Shown piece after piece: positions 1-5,476 of a stretch of DNA of 5,476 nt (positions are counted from its first letter, which is position 1; each line of letters starts with the position of its first letter). Source of the stretch: Oscillospiraceae bacterium (lineage in GTDB: Bacteria > Bacillota_A > Clostridia > Oscillospirales > CAG-272); NCBI GenBank assembly GCA_015064195.1, contig SVSO01000204.1, positions 1-5,476 of the forward strand, in the 5' to 3' direction. Below the pieces are notes generated by a model. It ran no database searches and was not told the origin of the DNA. It saw only the letters and a list, made by a program, of their open reading frames with translations. The position numbers and the translations under genes were made by a program.

Positions 1-560
1 GCCGGAACGGTTTCTGTGGCGCCTGTGCCACCATCTACCGCATCAAGGGCGACAGAGAGCTTCGCACCTGCCTCGCCTGCCAGACCAAGGTGGAAAACGA
101 TATGTACATCGCCACCCTTCCCTTCTTCCCGCTGGTCAAGCAGGTCTACGATATGGAGACCGTTCCCGTCACCGAGCAGGTCATGATGCAGCTCTATCCC
201 GAAATCTACGCCTGCGTGGGCTGCAACGCCTGCACCAAGGCCTGCACCCAGAGCCTGAACGTGATGCAGTACATCGCCTACGCTCAGCGGGGCGACTTTG
301 AAAAATGCGCCGAGGAAAGCTTCGACTGCGTCATGTGCGGCGTATGCTCCTCCCGCTGTCCCGCCGGCATTTCCCATCCGCAGGTGGCTATGCTCGCCCG
401 CCGGATCAACGGCAAATACCTCGCACCCAAGTCCGCGCATCTGGAGGATCGCGTGAAAGAGATCAGCGACGGCACCTTCCGGGAGCTGATGGAAGCGCTG
501 ATGGATAAGCCGGTGGAGGAAATGAAAGAGCTGTACAACCATCGTGATATCGAGAAATAA
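1..560 (+). CDS. Succinate dehydrogenase/fumarate reductase-type iron-sulfur subunit, 5' truncated by window edge
   Basis: This is the electron-transfer subunit that would carry electrons between a membrane or quinone partner and the flavoprotein encoded just downstream. The frame is open from base 3 (185 residues visible), so the gene starts before the window; the GTG at 90 is internal. The first visible residues, RNGFCGAC, match the [2Fe-2S] ferredoxin loop C-x4-C-x2-C. Bases 1-2 (GC) fit the end of the preceding Cys codon. A TCLAC segment (Cys codons at 69 and 78) supplies the last ligand. Two further motifs follow: C-x2-C-x2-C-x3-C from base 213 and C-x2-C-x2-C-x3-CP from base 327. Canonical SdhB/FrdB has C-x5-C-x3-CP ([3Fe-4S]) at the second of these, so the extra Cys suggests two [4Fe-4S] clusters, as in HdrC/GlpC-like proteins. 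The protein ends soon after, with no CCG domains. The stop lies 14 bases before the flavoprotein start. Family assignment is firm; the electron acceptor or donor is not shown. Confidence 0.92.
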   Translation, partial: RNGFCGACATIYRIKGDRELRTCLACQTKVENDMYIATLPFFPLVKQVYDMETVPVTEQVMMQLYPEIYACVGCNACTKACTQSLNVMQYIAYAQRGDFEKCAEESFDCVMCGVCSSRCPAGISHPQVAMLARRINGKYLAPKSAHLEDRVKEISDGTFRELMEALMDKPVEEMKELYNHRDIEK

Positions 561-574
561 CCGGAGGAATCGCC

Positions 575-2179
575 ATGTACGCAAAAGAATTTGAAGCATC
601 ATTAAAGGCCGTGGAAGCGGCGCGGGATGCGAACATCGCCTACGAACCGGCGCGCATGACGGCAAAGGAGAAGGAAGATCTCCTCGCCGCCTACCATCCC
701 GACTACAAAAAGAGCGAATTCACCGAGCTTCGCATCGGCCCGAACAAGGGCGATCTTGTGCCCCACGAGCTGGCGGAAATGCTGGAGGCCAATTCCCGCA
801 TCAAGGCGGCGGACGTGGATCTTGCAAATCCCGCCTACGACGTTGACGTGCTGGTCATCGGCGGCGGCGGTGCAGGCTCCTCGGCGGCCATCGAAGCCCA
901 TGCAGCCGGCGCGAACGTCATGATCGTCACCAAGCTTAGAATCGGCGACGCCAACACCATGATGGCGGAGGGCGGCATTCAGGCTGCCGATAAGCCGGGC
1001 GATTCCCCGGCCATCCACTTTCTCGATGCCTTCGGCGGCGGCCATTTCGCGGCAAAGCGTGAGCTGCTCGCAAAGCTGGTCTGCGATGCACCGGATGCCA
1101 TTCACTGGCTGAACGAGCTGGGCGTGGAATTTGACAAAGCTCCCGACGGCACCATGATCACCACCCACGGCGGCGGAACTTCCCGAAAGCGTATGCACGC
1201 AGCCAAGGATTATTCCGGCGCGGAGATCATGCGCACGCTCCGGGATGAAGTGCTGAACCGCGGCATTCCGGTCATCGATTTCACCTCGGCAATCGAGCTG
1301 ATTCTGGATGAGACCGGCAAGGCGGCAGGTGCGGTGCTCATGAATATGGAGACCCACGAGCTGATGGTTGCCCGCGCAAAGACGGTCATCATCGCCACCG
1401 GCGGCGCAGGACGGATGCACTATCAGGGCTTCCCCACCTCCAATCACTACGGTGCGACGGCGGACGGTCTGGTGCTGGGCTACCGTGTGGGCGCAAAGCT
1501 TCTGTATGCGGAAACGCTCCAGTATCATCCCACCGGTGCGGCATTCCCGCCCCAGATCTTCGGCGCACTTGTCACCGAAAAGGTGCGCTCGCTGGGTGCC
1601 AAGCTGGTCAACCGGGACGGCAAGGTGTTCATGCATCCGCTGGAGACCCGTGACGTTTCTGCAGCCTCCATCATCCGCGAATGCTCCACCCGGGATGAGG
1701 GCGTTGACACCGGAAGCGGCAAGGCGGTATGGCTCGATACGCCCATGATCGAAAAGATCGGCGGCGAGGGCACCATTGAAAAGCGCATTCCCGCCATGAT
1801 GCGGATGTTCGCCTCCTTCGGCATCGATATCCGCACCGAGCCGATCCTCGTCTATCCCACGCTCCATTATCAGAACGGCGGTCTTGACATCACCCCCGAC
1901 TGTCAGACCACTAACGTGGAGAATCTCTACGTGGCCGGTGAAGCGGTGGGCGGCATCCACGGCAAGAACCGTCTCATGGGCAATTCCCTGCTGGACATCA
2001 TCGTATTCGGCCGTGAAGCCGGAAGATCCGCCGCCGCAAAAGCCAAGGAAACCACCATCGGCGCGCTGACACTGGATCACATTGCGAAATTTGATGCTGA
2101 ACGGGCATCTGCCGGCATCGAAACGGATGCAGTCTCGCCCATGCTCCTGCCCACTTACAACAAAGAAAGATTATTCTAA
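575..2179 (+). CDS. Fumarate reductase/succinate dehydrogenase-type flavoprotein subunit (534 aa)
   Basis: This is an FAD-dependent catalytic subunit that would interconvert fumarate and succinate, or a related dicarboxylate pair. The ATG at 575 follows GGAGG (563-567) by 7 bases. After an extension of about 88 residues comes the Rossmann motif GxGxxG (G96, G98, G101). The dicarboxylate-site residues align with E. coli FrdA: H318 in YHPTG, R359 in TRD, H431 in LHYQNGG and R466 in HGKNRL. The FAD-binding C-terminal motif GNSLLDIIVFGREAG ends near residue 483. Where FrdA/SdhA have SHT, with the His that binds FAD covalently, this protein has ANT (N127), so FAD is probably non-covalent, as in L-aspartate oxidase. 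Only about 50 residues follow the FAD-binding region, against roughly 200 in FrdA, so the usual C-terminal helical and capping segments are missing. It sits between its iron-sulfur partner and a small membrane protein. Physiological direction cannot be told; a related substrate remains possible. Confidence 0.92.
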   Translation: MYAKEFEASLKAVEAARDANIAYEPARMTAKEKEDLLAAYHPDYKKSEFTELRIGPNKGDLVPHELAEMLEANSRIKAADVDLANPAYDVDVLVIGGGGAGSSAAIEAHAAGANVMIVTKLRIGDANTMMAEGGIQAADKPGDSPAIHFLDAFGGGHFAAKRELLAKLVCDAPDAIHWLNELGVEFDKAPDGTMITTHGGGTSRKRMHAAKDYSGAEIMRTLRDEVLNRGIPVIDFTSAIELILDETGKAAGAVLMNMETHELMVARAKTVIIATGGAGRMHYQGFPTSNHYGATADGLVLGYRVGAKLLYAETLQYHPTGAAFPPQIFGALVTEKVRSLGAKLVNRDGKVFMHPLETRDVSAASIIRECSTRDEGVDTGSGKAVWLDTPMIEKIGGEGTIEKRIPAMMRMFASFGIDIRTEPILVYPTLHYQNGGLDITPDCQTTNVENLYVAGEAVGGIHGKNRLMGNSLLDIIVFGREAGRSAAAKAKETTIGALTLDHIAKFDAERASAGIETDAVSPMLLPTYNKERLF

Positions 2180-2192
2180 GAGGTAACTTATC

Positions 2193-2519
2193 ATGGAACT
2201 CGCACTTACAAACATTCTGGAAGCCCTGACCATCTTCTGCTTCGGTCTGTCGTGGCCGATCTCCATCCGCAAATCCCTCATTTCCCGCACTGCCAAGGGC
2301 AAGAGCCTGTTCTTTGAAGTGTTCCTGCTCATCGGCTATGCCTGCGGTATCGTCCGCAAGATCGTGCAGTTCACAGCGCTGGGTCACAATGACTTCCTCT
2401 TCTTCCTCAGCTCCTTCTTCTACATCCTCAACTTCATCATGATCTCCATCGACGTGGCACTCTACTTCCGCAATACCAAGCTGGATATCGAGCGTGCGGC
2501 ATCGGGAAAAAGCGAATAA
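2193..2519 (+). CDS. Small three-helix membrane protein, single PQ-loop/SemiSWEET-like unit, in fumarate reductase operon
   Basis: This is a 108-residue integral membrane protein of unknown function. The ATG at 2193 has an AGAGGT Shine-Dalgarno (2179-2184) that overlaps the last base of the flavoprotein stop, so translation is probably coupled. Hydrophobic segments lie at about residues 5-25, 38-60 and 67-92. The first helix runs into WP (21-22) and then KS (27-28), with TAKGKS (33-38) before helix two. Asn80 lies within helix three. This layout, three helices with a Pro near the end of the first and a K/G/S-rich loop, resembles one PQ-loop or SemiSWEET triple-helix bundle, although the exact PQ pair is WP here. 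The tail is charged and cytoplasmic-looking. Its place as the last gene before the terminator suggests it could anchor the reductase or carry a substrate, but neither role is shown. It has no obvious pattern of haem-ligand histidines (only H65), unlike cytochrome b anchors. Fold assignment is moderate, role open. Confidence 0.8.
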   Translation: MELALTNILEALTIFCFGLSWPISIRKSLISRTAKGKSLFFEVFLLIGYACGIVRKIVQFTALGHNDFLFFLSSFFYILNFIMISIDVALYFRNTKLDIERAASGKSE

Positions 2520-2525
2520 TTCCGC

Positions 2526-2564
2526 AAAAAAGGCGTTGACCATTTGGTCAACGCCTGATTTTTT
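2526..2564. terminator. Bidirectional rho-independent terminator between convergent genes
   Basis: A 12-base perfect inverted repeat (arms 2531-2542 and 2545-2556; in practice 11 pairs with an ATTT loop) is followed by six T (2559-2564) on the + strand. It is preceded by six A (2526-2531, the last also the first stem base), which reads as a T-tract on the - strand. It therefore fits termination of both the reductase operon, which stops at 2519, and the convergent VanZ-like gene, whose stop codon (2563-2565) overlaps the + strand T-tract. Confidence 0.93.
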
Positions 2565-3021
2565 ATGCTTTGTGTCCGATCAGCCGGCGATAGAGAAGAA
2601 ATCCCACCGCCGCACCGACGGCGCGAAGGATGATGGTGTCGATGTCGAATGAGCCGATGCGGAGCATGAGCTGGCAGAATTCGAGAATGAAGGTGGCCGC
2701 CGCCGTTGCAACGATCACCGACGACATCTGCCGCGTCCGGCGAAATAGTGCAGGAAGCAGAATTCCGCATGGGATCGCCATGGCCACATTGCCCACGGTA
2801 TGGAAAAGCAGTGTGCCCACATCGTGGGACAGCAGATATTCGCCCACGGTCTTGAAGGGGATGAAGTTGGAAAACTCCCGCAGATTCGCATCCGCCGCGA
2901 TGTCGCTCACCGTGCGCATTCCGTGAAGCGGCGCGGCGACAAAGAGCATGAACACCACCGCCAGACAGTAGATGCCGAATGCGACTGCCAGATGGAGCTG
3001 TTTCTTATCGGAAAATGCCAA
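2563..3021 (-). CDS. VanZ-family membrane protein (152 aa)
   Basis: This is an integral membrane protein of the VanZ family, named for a teicoplanin-resistance accessory protein; the role of most chromosomal members is unknown. The start is a TTG at 3021, supported by GGGAGG (3034-3029) 7 bases upstream and by an in-frame stop at 3054-3052 that leaves no upstream ATG. Four hydrophobic segments lie at about residues 10-31, 68-92, 98-120 and 126-145. Family landmarks are NFIPF (52-56), GN (77-78) followed by IPCGILLP, E114 with Q117 in the third helix, and GSFDID (123-128) at the start of the fourth. After FDID the protein has T-I-I-L-R, where many relatives read D-I-I-L-N, a mild departure. 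It is transcribed from its own promoter just upstream and converges on the reductase operon. No glycopeptide-resistance genes accompany it, so resistance should not be assumed. Confidence 0.88.
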   Translation of the reverse strand: MAFSDKKQLHLAVAFGIYCLAVVFMLFVAAPLHGMRTVSDIAADANLREFSNFIPFKTVGEYLLSHDVGTLLFHTVGNVAMAIPCGILLPALFRRTRQMSSVIVATAAATFILEFCQLMLRIGSFDIDTIILRAVGAAVGFLLYRRLIGHKA

Positions 3022-3036
3022 AATACCGCCTCCCTC
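3022..3036 (-). promoter_or_regulatory. Shine-Dalgarno deciding the TTG start of the VanZ-like gene
   Basis: GGGAGG (3034-3029 on the - strand) lies 7 bases before the TTG at 3021-3019, the optimum distance. It is the main reason for choosing a non-ATG start. A second, separate AAGGAG (3052-3047) serves an out-of-frame ATG at 3041. Confidence 0.75.
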
Positions 3037-3053
3037 AACATTTGTTCTCCTTT

Positions 3054-3082
3054 ATTGTACCACAATCGGGAGAATTTGTCAA
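3054..3082 (-). promoter_or_regulatory. Sigma-A promoter for the VanZ-like gene
   Basis: On the - strand, TTGACA (3082-3077) is followed after exactly 17 bases by TACAAT (3059-3054). This matches the housekeeping consensus in 11 of 12 positions. Transcription should begin near 3047, about 26 bases before the TTG start. The site lies in the 71-base gap after the oxidoreductase stop. No hairpin separates the two genes, so read-through from upstream is also possible. Confidence 0.85.
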
Positions 3083-3092
3083 GGGTTTTCCT

Positions 3093-4202
3093 TTACTTTT
3101 GTAATTCGCTAAAGGAAATTTCGCGGCCCTCGGCACAGCTGCGGTAGAACAGATCGATGATGGCACTGACGGCGATGGTCTCCTCCGCCCTTATCATGCA
3201 TTCGCAGCTTCCGGAAAGCACGTCGGTCAGGTGGTCGTACAGCTGGAAATGCCCGCCGAATTCTTCCTTCGGATACGGATTCGTCCGGGTGAGCTTCGGC
3301 GAAATGTCCGCCTGCCGTCCCGCAAATCCGCCCCAGAAGGTGTAATCCGGCAGCTTGATGCCCGCCTCGTCTCCGGCGAGGATAATGCTGGTCTCATCGG
3401 GCAGATTGGCCGCCCATGCAACCTTGAAATTGACCCGTTTTCCACCGGCAAACAGGATGCTTCCCGACGCGAAATCTTCCACGTCGAACTCCTCCTCGCT
3501 GTAGACTTTGTCGGACAGGGTTGCTCCGGTGAGCGCGCCGGCCTCGCGAAGTCCGGAGGCAAGCTGGGATTTTTTGTGTGCGATGTGGGCAGATTTTGTG
3601 CCGGTGACGGACACGACCTCCGTCTCGCCCATGAGCCAGACCAGTGCATCCAGCATATGCACGCCGATGTCCACAAAGCATCCGCCGCCGTTCAGCGCAT
3701 CGATGTGGAATGCGCCCCATTTCGGGATGCCGCGTCTGCGGATGCGGGCGAATTCACCGTAGTTGATCTCACCCAGCGCACCGGCCGCGATCATCTCCTT
3801 GGCCTCAAGCCGATCGGGCGTGAAGCGCATGGACTGGCAGGCGGTGAGCAGCTTGCCCTTCGATTCTGCCAACGCGAACAGCTCCACCGCCTCCGCATAG
3901 GTCAGCGCCATGGGCTTCTCGCAGATCACGTTTGCGCCTGCTTCCAGCGCCATGCGGATGTAGGGCGCGTGGAACCGGTTGGGCACACAGATGGTCACGA
4001 GATCGGGCTTTGTGTCGGCAATGAGCGATGCCGCATCGGTGGTATGATAATCGATGCCATGGCGGGATGCGGTATCGGCGGCGGATTTTTCATTCTTATC
4101 GCACACGCCGACGATGGTGTATACATCCGCGCGGTTCTTCAATGCGGGGATGTGGGCGAAATTGGCGACCATACCGGTGCCGATGATGGCTGTTCTGATC
4201 AT
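3093..4202 (-). CDS. Gfo/Idh/MocA-family NAD(P)-dependent oxidoreductase (369 aa)
   Basis: This is a cytoplasmic dehydrogenase of the family that includes inositol 2-dehydrogenase and glucose-fructose oxidoreductase; it likely oxidises or reduces a sugar, cyclitol or derivative. The N-terminal Rossmann fold begins AIIGTGMVA (residues 5-13). An acidic D35 at the end of the second strand fits a preference for NAD(H), by inference. The family EKP motif, with its catalytic Lys, is at 95-97. GGGCFVDIGVHMLD (172-185) carries the conserved Asp178 and His182 of the active site. Length is usual for the family. The ATG at 4202 has AAGGAG (4214-4209) 6 bases upstream, embedded in the end of the preceding gene, whose stop is only 3 bases away; this points to translational coupling. 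The partner is an isomerase-type TIM barrel, so the two probably act in one sugar pathway. The substrate cannot be read from the sequence. Confidence 0.93.
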   Translation of the reverse strand: MIRTAIIGTGMVANFAHIPALKNRADVYTIVGVCDKNEKSAADTASRHGIDYHTTDAASLIADTKPDLVTICVPNRFHAPYIRMALEAGANVICEKPMALTYAEAVELFALAESKGKLLTACQSMRFTPDRLEAKEMIAAGALGEINYGEFARIRRRGIPKWGAFHIDALNGGGCFVDIGVHMLDALVWLMGETEVVSVTGTKSAHIAHKKSQLASGLREAGALTGATLSDKVYSEEEFDVEDFASGSILFAGGKRVNFKVAWAANLPDETSIILAGDEAGIKLPDYTFWGGFAGRQADISPKLTRTNPYPKEEFGGHFQLYDHLTDVLSGSCECMIRAEETIAVSAIIDLFYRSCAEGREISFSELQK

Positions 4203-4205
4203 AGC

Positions 4206-4988
4206 TTACTCCTTGACAGTTTTAATATACGCGCCGAGATCGAATGCGGGATTCTTCACCCGGTATTCAAATCCGATATAGCGGTCATATCCTGCCGCTT
4301 CGATGGCGGCGAACACCTGCTTGTAATCCACCTCGCCCAGCGACGGTTCGCATCGCCACGGCGAGCCTGCCACGTGAAAATGTCCGATAACATCGATATT
4401 TTTCGTCAGCGTGTCGATGAGATTGCCCTCCATGCGCTGGGTGTGATAGAGATCGAACAGGATGCCGAGGGCGGGGCTGTTGACATCGCGGACGATCTCG
4501 AACGCGGGCGCGGAATAGGGCAGCACATAGGTGGCGCGGTCGTAGGTGTTCAGCGGCTCAAGCAGCAGCCGGATCCCCTCCTCCTCCGCCGCCTTTGCAC
4601 CGATGCGCAGGGTTTCGCGGATGTTGTCAACGGCGCGCTCATAGGGGATCGCCTCGTCCACGTCGCCGGCCAGCACGATGCAGTCGGTCATGCCCAGCTT
4701 CCGCATCACCGGCGCAGTCTCATGGATGGCGGACACAAGCTCGTCCGTCCGCTTGTGGGACAAAATGCCCCGGAGCAGTGCAGCGGACAGTGCCTCATCC
4801 GCGCTCTCCAGATTCATCAGCGCGGCAGAAAGTCCAAGCTCCCCGCAAAGCGCGGCAATGGCGTCGATGTCCTTGTTTGACCACCGCCAGAATTCGATGG
4901 CATCCGCACCTGCCGCCTTAGCCGCACGGATCCGATCCATGAACGGCAGATCGGCAAACATCATATCAATGCAGACTGAAAATTTCAT
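4206..4988 (-). CDS. Hydroxypyruvate isomerase/sugar epimerase-like TIM-barrel protein (260 aa)
   Basis: This is a member of the xylose isomerase-like TIM-barrel superfamily, closest by motif to hydroxypyruvate isomerase (Hyi); such enzymes isomerise or epimerise small sugars or sugar acids with a divalent metal. The four expected metal ligands are visible: E144 in LLLEPLN, D179 in LFDLYHTQRMEG, H205 in GHFHVAG and E241 in GFEYR. The D-x-YH-x-Q-x-x-EG string and the later GE-V-DY (218-222) are typical of Hyi. E. coli Hyi has Gln at the third ligand (GHIQ-type), whereas His is the state in tagatose/psicose 3-epimerases, so an epimerase activity is a real alternative. Length matches the family. 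The ATG at 4988 is preceded by GGAGAG (5002-4997) with an 8-base spacer. It is the first gene of a two-gene operon with the oxidoreductase, and lies head to head with an AraC-type regulator that probably controls it. Confidence 0.88.
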   Translation of the reverse strand: MKFSVCIDMMFADLPFMDRIRAAKAAGADAIEFWRWSNKDIDAIAALCGELGLSAALMNLESADEALSAALLRGILSHKRTDELVSAIHETAPVMRKLGMTDCIVLAGDVDEAIPYERAVDNIRETLRIGAKAAEEEGIRLLLEPLNTYDRATYVLPYSAPAFEIVRDVNSPALGILFDLYHTQRMEGNLIDTLTKNIDVIGHFHVAGSPWRCEPSLGEVDYKQVFAAIEAAGYDRYIGFEYRVKNPAFDLGAYIKTVKE

Positions 4989-5041
4989 AAGGATCGCTCT
5001 CCATTTCTCCGATTTGAGATATTCTTTCTCTGATTATTTCA

Positions 5042-5070
5042 ATTATATCACATTTCTTCGGAATTTTCTA
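5042..5070 (-). promoter_or_regulatory. Probable promoter of the isomerase-oxidoreductase operon (extended -10)
   Basis: On the - strand TATAAT (5047-5042) is preceded by TG one base away (5050-5049), forming an extended -10 element. At the 17-base distance the -35 position reads TAGAAA (5070-5065), a poor match. A consensus -10 with a weak -35 is what is expected of a promoter needing an activator, which fits the adjacent AraC-type gene. Predicted transcription start is near 5035. Confidence 0.6.
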
Positions 5071-5099
5071 TTGACAATACGATTTTTTATTTGTATAAT
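5071..5099 (+). promoter_or_regulatory. Perfect-consensus sigma-A promoter for the AraC-type gene
   Basis: TTGACA (5071-5076), a 17-base spacer, and TATAAT (5094-5099) match the housekeeping consensus at all 12 positions. Transcription should start near 5106, about 24 bases before the ATG at 5130. The -35 box sits inside an 11-base perfect inverted repeat with a central A (TATTG-A-CAATA, 5069-5079), a possible operator. Confidence 0.88.
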
Positions 5100-5129
5100 A
5101 TAACAGAAGCCACTATGTGGAGGTGCATC

Positions 5130-5476
5130 ATGAAAATCGTTCCCTTTTCCGAGCTTGTGTCGAAGGAGTTCTCCGTACGCACGCTGTCGGCCAGCGTCAT
5201 GGCGGAGCGGCCCTTCCGAACCTACCGCTGTCTCAAAAATACGCGCAAGATCGACCGCCTCTTTTTCATCCTCGGCGGCGAGTTCGTCATCCGTCAGGAC
5301 GGCTGTGATGCCATCACCACACGCGCCGGGGATGTTTTGTATCTGCCCAGCGACTGCGAATACACCGGCGAATGGACAAGCGAAGAGATCTCCTACCTCT
5401 CCTGCGAATTTATTCTGGCGGACGAGGACGGCGATTTCACTCTGTCCGATAAAATTTTCATCGCCCTTCACGACCG
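5130..5476 (+). CDS. AraC-family transcriptional regulator, N-terminal cupin sensor part (3' truncated by window edge)
   Basis: This is the start of a likely sugar-responsive DNA-binding regulator. The ATG at 5130 follows GGAGG (5119-5123) by 6 bases and lies about 24 bases after a consensus promoter. The frame is open to the window end (115 complete codons, no stop). Residues about 40-95 show the AraC-type cupin pattern: IDRLFFILGGEFVIRQDG, then TRAGDVLYLPSDCEYTG, then an aromatic/acidic strand ISYLSCEFIL. The RAGD-x-x-Y-L-P turn is characteristic of the ligand-binding barrel of these regulators. The two helix-turn-helix motifs that would confirm the family lie beyond the window. It is transcribed divergently from the isomerase-oxidoreductase operon and is the natural candidate to control it in response to that pathway's substrate, by analogy with many AraC-type loci. 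A stand-alone cupin protein is the alternative. Confidence 0.8.
   Translation, partial: MKIVPFSELVSKEFSVRTLSASVMAERPFRTYRCLKNTRKIDRLFFILGGEFVIRQDGCDAITTRAGDVLYLPSDCEYTGEWTSEEISYLSCEFILADEDGDFTLSDKIFIALHD

Noticed and set aside
90..560. GTG at 90 as the start of a short 156-residue ferredoxin-like gene.
   Set aside because: The frame is open upstream to the window edge and encodes the [2Fe-2S] cysteines, so the gene begins before the window.
602..2080. A 492-codon open frame on the - strand opposite the flavoprotein gene.
   Set aside because: The + strand frame carries all flavoprotein motifs; this one is a compositional shadow with no recognisable domain.
1998..2543. A 181-codon - strand frame opposite the small membrane protein gene.
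   Set aside because: It starts within the terminator hairpin, has an acidic low-complexity translation, and is antisense to two operon genes with good ribosome-binding sites.
2563..3021. VanZ-like gene as a glycopeptide-resistance determinant.
   Set aside because: No vanA/H/X/S/R-type genes are nearby, and VanZ-family proteins are common in Firmicutes chromosomes without such a role.
3231..4880. A 549-codon open frame on the + strand opposite the oxidoreductase and isomerase genes.
   Set aside because: It is antisense to two well-recognised enzymes and crosses their junction. Its translation is rich in Arg/His/Gly with no domain pattern, as expected for the reverse complement of GC-biased codons.
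5031..5050. A partly symmetrical AT-rich stretch (TGAT...ATCA) near the isomerase -10 element.
   Set aside because: Only the outer four bases on each side match; in AT-rich promoter DNA this is expected by chance.
5043..5471. A 142-codon - strand frame opposite the AraC-type gene.
   Set aside because: The + strand frame has a consensus promoter, a GGAGG site and a cupin pattern; the - strand frame shows no family features and its end runs into the divergent promoter region.

Overview
The window looks like a piece of a Clostridia (Firmicutes) chromosome, probably from a gut-type anaerobe with moderately high GC. This is inferred from strong GGAGG-type Shine-Dalgarno sites, near-consensus TTGACA/TATAAT promoters, a VanZ-family gene, and a sugar isomerase/oxidoreductase pair beside an AraC-type regulator. 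No gene is diagnostic of a species. Both ends cut through genes.

Region 1 (1-2519, + strand) is the 3' part of a fumarate reductase/succinate dehydrogenase-like operon. It holds the C-terminal part of an iron-sulfur subunit, a complete flavoprotein, and a small three-helix membrane protein. The set is unusual. The flavoprotein keeps the dicarboxylate-site His and Arg residues, but has Asn where the classical enzymes carry the FAD-linked His. It also has an N-terminal extension and lacks the usual C-terminal domains. The iron-sulfur subunit has four-Cys motifs at both distal cluster sites. The only membrane gene seen downstream resembles a single PQ-loop/SemiSWEET unit rather than a cytochrome b anchor. 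A bidirectional hairpin terminator (2526-2564) closes the operon.

Region 2 (2563-3082, - strand) holds a convergent VanZ-family membrane protein gene with its own consensus promoter and a TTG start chosen by a strong Shine-Dalgarno.

Region 3 (3093-5129, - strand) is a tightly coupled two-gene catabolic-type operon: a hydroxypyruvate isomerase/sugar epimerase-like TIM barrel followed 3 bases later by a Gfo/Idh/MocA oxidoreductase. A 141-base divergent intergenic region separates it from the gene at 5130 on the + strand, the N-terminal cupin part of an AraC-type regulator that runs off the window and is a natural candidate to control the operon.

The respiratory-type operon and the sugar operon have no evident functional link; they appear to be ordinary chromosomal neighbours. 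No RNA gene, insertion sequence, CRISPR array, attachment site or long repeat was seen.
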